From: Whitmania pigra
Taxonomy: Eukaryota > Annelida > Clitellata > Hirudinida > Haemopidae
DNA: 64,000 bases
Reading direction: 5' to 3'
NCBI GenBank assembly: GCA_021613335.1
Contig: JAJTWR010000266.1
Span: 2,407,501 to 2,471,500 of the forward strand
Both the position numbers and the translations under genes were made by a program. Positions 10,191 through 22,866 of this stretch are shown here, piece after piece. A model generated the notes under the pieces. It was not told where the DNA came from. It worked only from the letters and a program-made list of their open reading frames with translations, and searched no databases. Every line of letters begins with the position of its first letter. Position 1 is the stretch's first letter.

Positions 10191-13100
10191 ATGAATGAAA
10201 GTATCAGTAAGTAGAGATCTACATGAAAAACTGAAATAATGCCGACGCATGTTAAATCATTATCCAACTCAAAAGCACTTAGTCGGAAACACTTTGAGAT
10301 CAAATTATTGTGCCGATGGTTACACAATCAGCATATTAATATTAAAAGTTGCATTACTCGTTTAATCGCCCAGAAAAATGATATTTAATCAGCTGTTAAG
10401 TGTGCAGAAAATATATACATTTTTGGTAAATTAAGGGTATTTGTTACATTACACATCTAATAATATTTCATAAAGAATAATGTTGCAGTATTTTGTTTGT
10501 TCAGAGAAGCACTACCTGAGAAAAGATCAATAACTTTATTAGTTAAAGGCAATTTTAGTTAATTAAATTTTTATGACCAGGTGGTATTTCAGGTGATAAA
10601 CTTCATAAAGGTCCAGTGGATGCTTGGTCCACAAGGGAGAGATTAGCATTGGCTAGTGCTGTAATGAGGAGTGGAAATCAGAATTGGTTAGACATTTGTA
10701 AATATTCTGAACGTTGCATGATAATATTGGATTTAAAAAAAAATTATTTTGGTTATTTTATACTAACCATTTTGATTAACCGTTATTTTATCAACACACT
10801 TAGGGTCTCAGTGAGCAGATCCCTCAAGCCGTTTGTAGATGCAGGAAGACCCGTTGACTGGTTTTCTCAAATCGTTGGTTGCTTAGTAATTTTTTTTTTA
10901 ATGTAGTTTCTGGAAAAAGTGTCCTTTTGGATAAATAGCCTAAATAATAGCACTTGTTGTAAAATTATTTATCTACCCATACATGATGCTCAGGATATCT
11001 TTTATTTTTAGAACTGTGCCAGACAATATCAAGAAATGTTGGAGAAAGCTGGAACATCAAGGTAAGTCCAATGAAGAAGATTTGAATTTATACCAACATT
11101 GCCAGATTTATTACATTTAGTCATGATTGTTTGAAATTGTTTGTCTTTGTTTTTTTTTTAAATTAAAAAATAGACTTAAGTAGCCTCCAATTATTTTAAT
11201 TTTGCATTATTATTTTTTCCATTCAAATTAGGAGAAAAAGAGGAGACAAGGATTACTCTGAGACTCCTGGAGATGTGATTGTTAGGAGGCTGACTACGGA
11301 TAGAATAGAAGAACTCAAAGCAACGATCATCGATCTGGCAGACAAATACAAGTCGGCACTGGAGTCTTTATGATAATAAATGATTTACTTTTAGTTTACT
11401 CGTTTACTTTTTACTTTGAACCCTCAGCGGGATGTTGAAGTATTTAATATTATAAACTACGTACTTGTGGAAGATGTTTAAGATATCTTAGCGTGCCTAA
11501 CTCTTAAATTGGTGATGATTTTTGTCAGACACCACAAGAAAGAATTGGAACTTGTGAAGTCTACAGAATCAACAGGGGACTTCAAGGAAATGTGGCAGAA
11601 ACTCCAAATGTTGGATACATTCCATTTTAGAACTGTTTATTAGAAACGAGTTGTTCGTGTAAATCACTCATGATACTTTTTATGTTTTCAGGGAAAAAGT
11701 TCTGGCAATGGAAGCAAAGAAAGCTTCCGAACAAGGTTTGCTGCCTTTTCATTTTCTACATGTGAACTATGTACTATGTAATATTACACTTTTACAACGA
11801 AAAAAAATAACAAAACAGACAACAAATGTTTTTAAGCATATGATGGGTTGATTTTTGTACCTATCACAACTGCTGTAACAACATAACAACACTTTGAATG
11901 CTACAATTGAATTCTGAAATTAACCAGCGTTGAAGATGCACAGTCCATCAAAAGATGATTTGTCAACAAGTCAAATTCTGGAACTCCCATATGTTCAAGT
12001 TGGTTCCTAAAAATATTTACTATTTATTTATCTGTTTCAATAAAATTAATTTAAAACATCACAATGAAATAAAATTCAAAAATATAAAAGAAATTCCATT
12101 AAAAAAATTTTAATTTTCACCTGAAATTCAGACTTATTGTTTTGCCATGATAATTCATAATTTACTTTACAATGCTTTGAATGCAACAAAAATGTCTGAA
12201 TGTCACAAAAACACTTTATTCAAAATTGTATGATCTTGCTTATCTAAGTAAAGATGACAAAAGATGTTACAAGTCAACTGACCCTCACAAACTTAAAATT
12301 ATTGAAGCAGGAGGTTTGCGAAGATGCGGATAATAACGACTCCGCAGCTCTTGACTTCCTGAACGACGATCGACTTTCACAATCGACTTCTTCATCGCAC
12401 GTCACCGAGAACGTCATCTCGGGTGACCTTCAGGCAGACATCGACCGTGGATTGTTCAATGTTGAAGTCAAGCAGGTTTGCATCGTGCATACGTCACCAA
12501 AAATGGTAGGGCAACATTAACATGATTATGAAATAATTAATTATTAATTATTTTTCAAAATAAACTAGAAATATTGGTAATGAATAAGAGTTGTTTATCA
12601 TGTCGATTAAGGAAAATATCAGTTCAGAGCAAGACATACGGGAGGATAAGAATGCTTCAGATGATTTGACAACTTCTGAAGACAGAGATGATGGAGAGGA
12701 AATGGAGGCCAAACAAGAGGTCAAAGTTGAAGTTAAAGATGAATCTGATAATGGTTTGAATGCTTCTCTTTTTATCATTAAGTCGGTGATTGTAAACTAA
12801 GCCAATTAGTTTTATGTGAGGTCATCAAAACAATTATTGAGATCCATCAGCTTATTAAATTTAATTCGTTAGCCACTTCGGATGACCCAGTTAAAGATGA
12901 GGAGAGCATCATCGAAGAACAGGTTGCTGAACACGAAAATCATGAGCAAGAACATCTTGACGAAGAAGTCACGGAGCAAGTGGAAGAAGAGATGGCCTTG
13001 GAGACTCCAGATGCTGAAGATGACATCCTCATTTCCACGGAAGAAATCGTCGAAGACGTCGTAGTCGACAAAGAAGTCCTCGAACCGAGCGACGCAACGA

Positions 13101-14897
13101 CTCAGGAACAAGAGGCGGATGAAGACGACACATCCAACGCAGATGCTGGAGCGAGTGTGTTCGAATCAGACATTCCAAGCGAAATTGTTCAGGAGGAATG
13201 TGATTCGAAGATATCAACTGAGGATGTAGTGAAGAAGGAGCTAGATGAAGTGGAAAAAGACCCCCAGGCCTCTCCAGTTTATACTCCAGTGGAAGCCAAC
13301 ATTGAAGTAAGCGCTTCAAATGCTTTTAGAATCGTTTGCTTCACACAGGTTCTTTTCGAAACAGGAGCCAAAAACACACGATTCCGTAGATACGGAACCG
13401 AGCGCAGTCACGGAAAATGTCGAAGCAAAATCGACCGTCCAAGTGAAGAACGAGGGAGAATGTTCGGAGCCAACTGCTGCCAGCGGTTCTGATGCTTCCA
13501 GCAAGACTAAAACTCCTCACCAGAGCAAACAGTCCTCATCAAAAAGTTGGTTGAAATTTTGCATCGACACCTTCCTCCAGTTCAATTTGACATTTTGTGT
13601 TCTATGTTTGTTTTAGGCAGGAGTAGCAAGAGAGAAAGTAGCAGAAGAAAAACAAGCTTAAAGACTCCAAAGGTAAGCACCGTCGATTCATGCGATCATT
13701 TTGAATTTATTTCTTATCAACAACAATTGTTGGCAATTGATCATAGAAAGTCTTGTCTATCTGATGATTTGTTGTCTTACAATCTGGACGGAATCATCTC
13801 AGTTAAGAATCAAATAGACAAATGTTTTAAATGAATAAATGTTTTTTCAAATGTTTAAGACACCTGCAATCAAAGAAGAAGGAAAGGAGTCAGAGATAAG
13901 CAGCAAAGCAGGAAGCTCGGACGACGAAGAAGGAAAGAACACTGACGAACCGGTTAAGGCCTCAAGTTCCTTCATCAGGTCCAAACTGGACCTCAACGAG
14001 TCACTTCCCAATAGCCCTGCTTCTGTTTGCAAGTGAGTTCATTCTAAAAGATTTATAAAAAATAGTTCTACTGACTTTGTGACCCCTGTTGAAGCAGCGA
14101 CACAGAGGATGAGAGGGCACACAAGGTGTGGAAAAAGGCCATAATGCTTGTTTGGAGGGCCATCTCAAATCACAAGTGAGTTGTTTGATGATAACTTGTC
14201 ATTTATTGCATTTGAATTCACTTTTAAACGTGGTCTGTGTTCAGGTTTGCCAACATTTTCATGCATCCTGTGACAGAAGACATTGCACCTGGGTACCACA
14301 ATGTCATCTTCAAGTAAGTAATTGATCAGCACCATCTGAGTCTTATTAAAACCATGCTACGATCTGTTTTCATCGAAAGGCCTATTGACTTGAACACAAT
14401 CCGCAAGAACATCGACCTTGGCATCATCCGCACGACGAGAGAGTTCCAGAGGGACATGATGCTCATGTTCACCAATGCCCTCATGTACAACCACTCCTCC
14501 CATGATGTCCATAAGATGGCAAGGGTTATGTATCAGGACTCCATGGCACAGATTGAAGTTAGTCTGAGTTTAACTGAGAAGGTTCTCTGAGTTGCATGCC
14601 TTTCTAATCGTAAGACATAATATTATAATGTACTATTATTATTATTTATTAAGCAATTCGTTAACACGCAAGTCATGATGAGGAGTGAGCCAAAACTACT
14701 CAGGACATCAAGAAGGTCCGATACTGGAATAAGTGACAAGGTAATCTGAAAGCAATCATAAGGACATAATCATAGAATCTCAACTCATTTTTAAACTTTT
14801 TTTTAAGGATGTAATACAGGAAGAAGAAACGAGGAAAAGGAAAGCCTCCGAGGCCGAACCGTGCACACCGGTCACGGCAAAGAAACGAAGGCATTGA
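10191..14897 (+). CDS. BRD8: BRD8, bromodomain subunit of the TIP60/NuA4 complex
   Basis: Bromodomain subunit of the TRRAP/TIP60 histone acetyltransferase complex; nuclear. Nineteen exons: 10191-10206, 10593-10686, 10804-10873, 11012-11061, 11232-11351, 11529-11609, 11692-11735, 11928-11998, 12254-12475, 12612-12753, 12873-13306, 13365-13545, 13617-13672, 13860-14032, 14098-14175, 14245-14313, 14380-14557, 14654-14740, 14808-14897. All phases join, giving about 751 residues. Seen: the N-terminal SANT-like WSTRERLALASAVMRSGNQNW and DWFSQ..CARQY; a coiled, Lys/Glu-rich segment; a long acidic low-complexity middle (exons 9-14); and a C-terminal bromodomain with VWKKAIMLVWRAI, DIAPGYHNV, PIDLNTIRKNI and FTNALMYN, where the last Asn is the acetyl-lysine contact. 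Nine of its 18 donors have T at +3. The fifth donor (GTCGGC at 11352) is the weakest join. AATAAA at 15003. Confidence 0.95.
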
Positions 14898-15010
14898 TCG
14901 CTTCGATCGTCGCGAAAGATATTTTTGTAAATCATGGACTGTTTATTTTTTCAACAAAGCTCTGTCAATTGAAATGCTCAATTATGCATTCAAAATTTCA
15001 ATAATAAAAG
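14898..15010. promoter_or_regulatory. overlapping convergent 3' ends of BRD8 and POLR2C
   Basis: Only 113 bases separate the two stop codons. The BRD8 AATAAA (15003-15008) is next to the POLR2C stop codon, and a minus-strand AATAAA (TTTATT at 14942-14947) is inside the BRD8 side. Cleavage downstream of each signal would make the two mRNAs overlap at their 3' ends. Confidence 0.7.
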
Positions 15011-16668
15011 TTAGTGGATTGTGAGCGCGTCGCGTTGTATTTCCTGGCTGAGTTGAGTCTGCAAGTCGCTCAATTTCTTCTTGAGCACGCTCAGAGCCGA
15101 CTGAACGATGTTCTCCGGTCTTAAGGAGCCGGCAGATTCTACGTTCATGAAGAATTTCCTAGGTACCCCCTGGAAGTCCAAGGCAGCTTCATCTAATGAA
15201 ATTAATGTTATGTTAATAAATATTACCATCCAATGAATATAATGTTATGCTAATTAATAGCTATTGTCATTATTGATATATGTTTGGCCGGCAATGATGA
15301 AAACTCACATATCTCCTCTGGCAAATCTGAGAATTCACTTTTGTGCCTGAAAAAAGGAAGAATCATAAATAGATGATCAAGTTATAAACTAGAACTGATT
15401 GTAAGTATATCTGAATGTCTACCAACCATTCTTCGGGTTTGGGGTATACTGTGTGTCTGAGGGCGTTGTCGGGGTCGTACTCGTAGGCCACGGCAGCGGT
15501 CGGATTCCACTTGGCATGCTCTTTCCCGAATCCCTTCCTTGCAACTGCTTTCAGCTTCAGTTCCTGACCTTTTCGGAGCTTGACGATGAGGATTTCTGAG
15601 AGTGGAATTAAGTATTTAATAAATTTAAGTTTTTCGATGATAACATTTGAATTATTAATGACATAATAATTAATAGACCGGTAAACTTACCATCGCTCTC
15701 TCCGTAATCACCATCTTCATCTCTATGTCTCGAGGTAGCCTGGTCAAATGAATCAAAATTGAATGAATCATGAAACAAGAATAAATTGACAAAATTGCAA
15801 ACTTATGCAGCTGTTGGGTTTCAGTGCTATGTATCTTAATCTCATGCTTACCGGAGCCACTTTAGGATTGCTGCTGAGGAGTTGACCTGTGTGGACGTGC
15901 TTTGTCTGGTCGTCCGTGCACCTCACGTCGAGCGTGAACTCCACGGCACAATCGGCACAGAATTCTTCGCACGTACAATCCTGCAAACATCATGAGTGTT
16001 GAAGTACAGACACATTTAAGATTGGAGGGCCATCTCAAATCATATAATATATATTATAATGCCACAAAATAAGCTTACTCTCTGGTACTGCATCTTGTCA
16101 ACTACATCATCTGAGGTAAGTGGAATGAGTCCTATCCTGTGTGCAATGAACTCGTCGCAGAGCACGCTGGAATTTGATTCTATCTGAATCCAGTCGAGAG
16201 CTGGAAGAGGAATGAAGAATTAGTGATACTCATCATTGATAACTTTAAAAACTGAATGTTTTCACACATTTGAATGTTGTTACAAAAGAGAGTATTACTT
16301 AAAAGTATTTAATCATATAAAAGTTCAATTAATATTCTAATGAACAAACCTAAGGTTGGGGTTTCGGCTATGCATACTCTTCTCAATGCATTTGCAACAC
16401 TGCAAGTAATAATGAAATTAATGGTTATGGATTAGTAAAGAAATCTAATCAATAAGTCTCTAATGTTAGCTAATAAGCTCATAATGTTGTCACAGTGAAA
16501 AGGATCACATCAAGATGATTTAAGCATAATATCATTTAATACATCAAAACAAAGTTAAATATTAATAGGCAGCACTACTCACTTCATGTTTGTGTTCTCC
16601 AACACAAATTTTATATTTTCATCATTCAAATCTGTTACAGTCACAGTTGGACGGTTTGCATAAGGCAT
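15011..16668 (-). CDS. POLR2C: RNA polymerase II subunit RPB3
   Basis: Subunit 3 of RNA polymerase II, which dimerises with RPB11 as the scaffold for core assembly. Exons on the minus strand: 16668-16583, 16399-16350, 16200-16079, 15980-15852, 15739-15691, 15595-15427, 15346-15309, 15192-15011. They join in phase to 274 residues (human 275). Seen: start [14 protein letters not shown], the alpha-like motif [25 protein letters not shown], the zinc-binding [23 protein letters not shown], the TVYPKPEEW segment, and the C-terminal [15 protein letters not shown] and [12 protein letters not shown] dimer helix. Tail to tail with BRD8. Confidence 0.97.
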
Positions 16669-17566
16669 GCTGTAAACAGTTAAATAAAAGTCTTAGACAA
16701 TAAGTTTCAGATTAAAAAATGTCATTAATATTTAATGTAGTTCAAATCTTGAACGGTAATAGTTAAGGCTTAACTTCAGTTAAGTACCAGTGAAAACATT
16801 TTTACTTGCATTTGCAGAGTTATCATTTGTGTTTTGCAATTGATAATTCAGTCGTATTTTTTTAATGTGGTGCATAATTTTTCGCTGGTATTAGATGGTC
16901 GTACTTCATTACAAAAAAAAATAATGAAATTTTATGTAACTCACATGTTCTTTAGTAAGAAAAACCAATCGATGTTATAGTGAATCACGAACAAAACCCA
17001 AAGCCATACCGTATCGATACAGACTAAAAGTTTAAGTAATATAAAAGATAATTAATTTAGCGGTGTCATATATTTTTAAAATTTTATAAACTATTTAATT
17101 TTATAATATAGTGCTAATATTATTAATTTTATCATTACATTATTTTAGAACTTGATAAAAGCATATATGTTTCAGTTTGATTCCAAAGCCAATTTGACAG
17201 AGACATTCCAGTGAATTTTGGCTTTCTGAATACTAATTTTAACATGTTTTTAATGTTTTTAATAACATGACATTAATACATCTAGTCGTGTGTCGTAGAG
17301 AATAAAATCTAAGCCGTGGTTCAATCTAATCTGTTCCTTGTTAATTTTGTATGACGCCGACCAGCTACTTTCATGAATAGTTAAATAGTCCCAGACATGT
17401 CATGACGTGTATTTCTCAACAATTTCAAGCCGAAGCTTTTTACAAGTCGTCGAACTAAATGATTGCCTTGGAAACAAGCTATTACAGGCAATGGCTACTC
17501 TATGTTGCTTGATAAATTATATTTGAAAGACTGTCCGTACAAAAGTTGTCCTTACATTTTTAAATT
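16669..17566. other. intergenic between POLR2C and the 401-codon gene
   Basis: AT-rich; holds the POLR2C promoter on the left and the promoter of the next gene on the right. I see no further gene. Confidence 0.5.
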
Positions 17567-18772
17567 ATGAAACATTCTCTGCAACAAGCCAAAAAGAACA
17601 ATGCTCCTTTTGCATATTTAAGGCAGAAAAAGGATCTTATATGTAACTCAAATTTAAAGTTGCTTCCAGACAAATTGTCTATAGATTTTAAATCTGTGCA
17701 TCGAAAAAGTTGCCCTTCCAGTGTTGGCGTTGACCTGGAGGTTATACCTGATCCGGGAATACCAGAAGATCCAGACTTAAATAGCAGAATGGAATTACTT
17801 TTCGAGGAGTATCTCAAGGTTGAACAAGGCGTTCCCATTTTGGATAAAGTTGAAAATCATCAGAAATTAGGAGTCATAAACTCTAGACCTTTACGCAGCC
17901 AGCACGTTTTAAGATCTTCCAAAAAGCAGGAGATTATTACTTCACCCAGAGAAATTTCAAAAAGTAAACTTCAGCGAACAAACAGTGTCCAGTCTTTTGC
18001 AGTTTCTGGAAAAGACTCCAATTGTAATTCAAAAGTACCTTCGCAAAAGTTTGGAACAAATGGAAGAATACCAACACATGAAGTCACACGTTTTACGAGA
18101 AATCGCAATTCTATTGCGGCGAACAAAACCATAAGCAAGTCGATGGTGAATTTAAAATCTGACGCTGATACTTCTTTGAAACCAAAATATGAATTTAGAA
18201 AACAATCTAAGTGCATAATCTCACCTGAGCAGCTGAAAGATGAGGATTTGAAAGAAAAATACACGCGCCTATTTGCAGAAATTGATTCAGCTCTTTCCAG
18301 GACTATACCGAGGCCTCGTCCTTTTCCACATCAACTCAAGCCCTTGTCGTTAAAGAAGACGAGAGAAGTTGCATTGGTAAGCAAGCCATCATCGGTGAGT
18401 CTGACATCTGTATCAGATCATCAGTTGAATTCGCAAAATAAGTTTGGTTTGACATTCAGAGTGGAAAACAATGAACATGTCAATGGGCTGAATGCAATAG
18501 ATGATAGTTTCAAACAAACTGCTCGAAAGGTCGAGAATGTTTCACAAAATCAAGATCCCGTGGGTAAAGCGAAAGGGGTAGCTTCGCGTTCCAGAGGTAC
18601 GCTACGCTATAACGAGGCTTCGACAATCCGTTTTGGAAGACCATCAAGCTGCAAGAGCTTTCCGGATTTAAGTAAAGATGTTGCTACAAAAACTCGAGAA
18701 TTCAAATCAATCTCAAAAATTCCAGTTCCCAAGAGGCACCATTCCAGAAAGAGGCTTCTGTCTCTTGTCTAG
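17567..18772 (+). CDS. intronless protein of unknown function, 401 residues
   Basis: I do not recognise this protein. A single uninterrupted frame of 401 codons starts at ATG 17567. It is rich in Ser, Lys and Arg with no signal peptide and no membrane segment. The N-terminal part carries a short acidic helix-like stretch (RMELLFEEYLKVEQG, about residues 75-90); a second one (LKEKYTRLFAEIDSALSR) lies about residues 225-245, followed by a proline-rich PRPRPFPHQLKP. The C-terminal third is basic with repeated Ser/Arg/Gly segments and ends KRLLSLV. This composition is typical of disordered cytoskeletal or centrosomal adaptors, but that is only a guess. Absence of introns sets it apart from all neighbours except the IL-17-like gene and could mean retroposition. 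The length of the frame in AT-rich DNA argues that it is real. Confidence 0.7.
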   Translation: MKHSLQQAKKNNAPFAYLRQKKDLICNSNLKLLPDKLSIDFKSVHRKSCPSSVGVDLEVIPDPGIPEDPDLNSRMELLFEEYLKVEQGVPILDKVENHQKLGVINSRPLRSQHVLRSSKKQEIITSPREISKSKLQRTNSVQSFAVSGKDSNCNSKVPSQKFGTNGRIPTHEVTRFTRNRNSIAANKTISKSMVNLKSDADTSLKPKYEFRKQSKCIISPEQLKDEDLKEKYTRLFAEIDSALSRTIPRPRPFPHQLKPLSLKKTREVALVSKPSSVSLTSVSDHQLNSQNKFGLTFRVENNEHVNGLNAIDDSFKQTARKVENVSQNQDPVGKAKGVASRSRGTLRYNEASTIRFGRPSSCKSFPDLSKDVATKTREFKSISKIPVPKRHHSRKRLLSLV

Positions 18773-19514
18773 CATGAATTCTTTCAAGGTAATGCGAAAA
18801 TCGATAACTAATATGACTGAATTTATTTCATTATACCAATGCACTTATGAATTACGCTAATTTTGACATTCAACTAGCATCTCTTTTCGCAGAGATGCAG
18901 AATTCTGCTTAGGCCAAGAAAAAGCACGAGACTCCGGAAAGTTTTGAGATTTTCCTCTTCATTGTATGAATCTCAAATATGCATGTAGCTTTATTTCAGA
19001 TAATGCGTTAATGTTAAAGAAGCTTTGTAAATTCTGAGCTACCACTGAAAACTGGTGACGAATTTGCAACAAATCTGAAGTAGCGTCCTTTCGGTCTGAG
19101 CTATAGTTTTTAACTGTTTTTTTTTTGTAGCCAATTTCTGTTAATTATGTTAGGTGAACGTGAATACAGGTCCAAGGTCAAGATTCAAGTTCTATTTTTA
19201 ATTCGCCCGGTTTAATTTTAATTGTCCACTCGCTAAGCTTTAATCGGACTCATTTATTGCTAGTTTTATGAACAAACATAAACTGGACTCCATTTATGCA
19301 TCCTTTGAAAACTTTATGTTTTTGGGATATTCTCAAAAATTTATTAAGATTTTAAAACAAATTAAATTCATTTCATTAACGTTTTGCCCTTAAATTATGA
19401 TATTATAATATGACATTCACAATAGTGAATATTTTTATAAACCATCGCTTCAACATTGTAATAAAATAAATTATTTCGTTGGTGGATTATTTATTGCACG
19501 GCAATATGTATCAA

Positions 19515-19590
19515 ATATATATATATATATATATAATAATATATAATATCTATATATAGATATATATACATATACATATATATCAACGCA
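19515..19590. repeat. (TA)n microsatellite with ATAC/ATAG variants
   Basis: About 75 bases of almost pure TA dinucleotides, interrupted by single A, C and G variants; strongly palindromic. Confidence 0.9.
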
Positions 19591-22500
19591 GTGACGGCAA
19601 AAGTTTTTATGTTTATGAATATTAACCGAGCTCCCACGTCTATGTACTCCGGGCCCACATTTTCAAGGTCGGATGCAAATTATGTGCGCCAAAATGTTTG
19701 TCCTCTTGCATACCATCGGATGGTCAGTGGGTTTCCTAGCAGACACTTTTGCGTCTGATAAAAAAAGTCGTTGTATTTTTGGTGTTTTTCCATCCTTCTC
19801 AGCACGGGCACCGCAAGGGTGAGGAACTCGAAAGCAAAAAGCTTGCAGCTAAATTTAAAATTAATGAATGCAATTAAAAAGTACGATTCTCATTTTAAAG
19901 CAAAATTACCAAGCAAAAAGAGTATTTTCTGAATAAATTATTCTTACGTCCTCCATCTTCAACGTTTTTATTTATCAAGAATAGGTTTTAACTAAAATCC
20001 GATTATAACTGATGCTTCAGAAAAATGATCAAGGAAGATACGAGTAATAACAATAAATTGCCTTAATTTGATATGTTAAATTCGAGACTTTGCTGCAATA
20101 AATCGTTAATTTAAATGCGTGTGAAGTTTTACAAAAGTTCCAAATTTAACATCCAAACGGGCGGAATTTAAAGTCGAAAAACAGCACCCCTTGGTGAAAT
20201 ATATCTTGTGCGAGCTTCAACCTAAACTAATTAAGAAAGTGTTCTCATGCAGTCGCAGCGCTACCCGTGCTAGGGGAAAAGTTTTGTCGCAATAATTTTT
20301 TTTTTCGTTTGGGGATAGAATGTGGGAACAGACACTCTTTGCACTTTGCACATCCTTTAATAATGCAAATTCGTGGGGGAATTCTCCAAGTCACTGGACC
20401 CCCTTCTTCAAATTTAGGCCCTATAAGTTTCTTATAAGTTGTCTAGTGAGCAAAATTACATCCACAACTGGAATTCTCAAAATGTTGACGGTTTGGGTTG
20501 GTCTTACACCACTTAGGTGTTTTGAGGCAGTAAGTCTTTCTAAGTTTTCACTGAAGATGCCCTAATCTATCCAAAATGCAGTTCTATTGCAGTTGCGATC
20601 GCCGAAATCCCATGCTCGAATTAATACTTTCGTGTCAGAAAAAGCCCTTGAACAACACAATTTATTCGAAGAACTTTTTAAAAACTAGATGAAAGCTATA
20701 ACGAGCTACACAATATAAAATCACAAATCTTACACAATCGTCTATTATTGTTGGACAAGCGTTACTTGAAACTTCCTCTGAACAAGACCACTGGTGACGA
20801 TGGTAACGACGACGACGACGACGGCGGCGATGGCAGAGGCGATGAGAATTTCGGAAGGTACTTGATTTTTCAATTCGAGGTGAGATTTGACGATAGGCGA
20901 TGAAAGAAAGCCATGAACAAGACGAAATATCAAACTATACTATGGATTGAAGAACACTTGATGTTTGAGGCCACACACAAACTGGTCTAATTACAGCTTA
21001 ATTACCTATCACTCAATCCCCAGCCTCTCTCCATCGGGTTCTTTACGACCAGTCGGACAACAGCAGCAGGTTTATCTGCACCAGATATAGAGTCAATTGT
21101 TGAACTATTCTACCACGGCACAGGACTGTCTCTGACTCACTAGGAGTGGAGTCTGACATGGCAGCGACTCGGTCGTTCCAGGTGGTAAAACGAATGATCC
21201 AAAACCGGAGGACAGTTCTCACGTTGGTCGACAGGAAAATAATTACCAAGCAATTGTAGGAAAAATAAAAAATAAAAATCAATGCCTTCAACTTTTCCAA
21301 CGAGGGAAGGAGAAGAAGACGAAGACGACGACGATGACACTCAGGAGAACCGACCGATGGATCGAGGGCAGGGGGGAGATCAAGGACAAGGGAAATGCCT
21401 CTGATGAATTCTTCTGCCACCACGTCGAACAAAAGGGACCTTCGTGGAAGGACAAGTTCGTCTTGAAAATTTCAATAGATGTTTGGATACACTTGAAATC
21501 GCTCCGAAACAAGCGCACAAGCAAACTGACATTATAGACAGATAGAACGATCGAATCGAATCGATCTGCCAATAGTCATGTTTTTGCAGATAAATATGTT
21601 AAGTATTTACAGGACAAATGTTTGGGGTGGGCAAATGAAGATGAAGGGGGCAGAAGAAGAAGAAAAAAAAAGCTTTCATTCTATCGTTAATAAGAAACAA
21701 TGCCGCATATCTGTGTGTACGTGTGGATAAGGTAAACAATGAAGACGAAACTACGCGCATCATCATCATCATCATCGTATTATGTACACATCGTCTATGT
21801 ACAAGAAGAAGAAGAGGGCGAATTAGATCCTTACCTGCAACTCTTAACAGCCTTGAACGTGAAGCCAACAGAAGAAGAAGATGACAACAACGGCTGGAGA
21901 TTTTTGTCAAGGACACGTCCAAAGCAGAACTGCTATTGGGAAAGGGCTACCTATAACTTGGGTAAGCAACGGCACATAGGCTTCGATGGTCGACGTATTA
22001 GCAGGTAAAGCGAAGACGTGAGCAAACTGCTTTTAAGAGCCGCACGATACGTACGTAGATTTAAAACGAGGCCACGGAGATAATTCGAAAATATTTTGCT
22101 TTAAAAATAAAAAGAAAAAATGTCCAAACGATTACTCATGACGACATCTACGAAGGGGGGAAGTGGGGTGAAGAATGTTTTTCAATTATATCAGAGATTA
22201 GGACATCTGATCGAAAGAAGGATTTTACTTTCTTCAGCAAAAAAAAAAAATAAGAATCAAACCAACTGTGCTTTGAGTCCAACAAAAACAAAAAGCAGAG
22301 AGTGGAGGGCTTACCAACAAATACGGATCAGATTGAGACACACGGGTGGATGTACGTTGCTTGATGAAAACCTGTGACACGCACTAAGTAGCATCTAATC
22401 GAACAAAAAAGAGATGGAGGCGAATGATTCTTCAGGTAAGCTGTTGCCTGGACGCAACTGGAGATGACAAAAAAAAAAGAGAAGAAAACAAGAGAGAAAG

Positions 22501-22796
22501 AGAACCGAAACACAGAAACAGTAGTCGAAAGAAGTTATTTCAGCATACGAAATACACGCAAAAACGAAAACACGAATTGAGCCAATGCCGCGTGGTAACG
22601 TCCGTGTCTGGATGACCGACGCAGACACCGGTGGAGATGAGCACCTGGCGGGACTTCAACTGGCGACCTTGAAACAAGAAGCAGCTGGTCTGCAGTCGTA
22701 AAACACCGACCTTCGTCGAATAACCGTGCATCGCAACCTCTCCGAACGTTTCCGTCGCCGTAATGGTTATTCTCCGATCCCTTTATTTCGCGATTG

Positions 22797-22866
22797 GGGA
22801 GGAGGAGGAAGAGGAAGAGGAAGAAGAAGAGGAGGAGGAGGAGGAGGAGGAGGAGGAGGAGGAGGG
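22797..22866. repeat. (GGA/GAA)n purine tract
   Basis: Seventy bases of almost pure purine on the plus strand, GGA with GAA triplets. Long mirror-like purine runs of this kind can form triplex DNA. Confidence 0.9.

Noticed and set aside
20745..20933. 62-codon minus frame with a hydrophobic valine run
   Set aside because: The valine run comes from a GAC/GTC triplet cluster.
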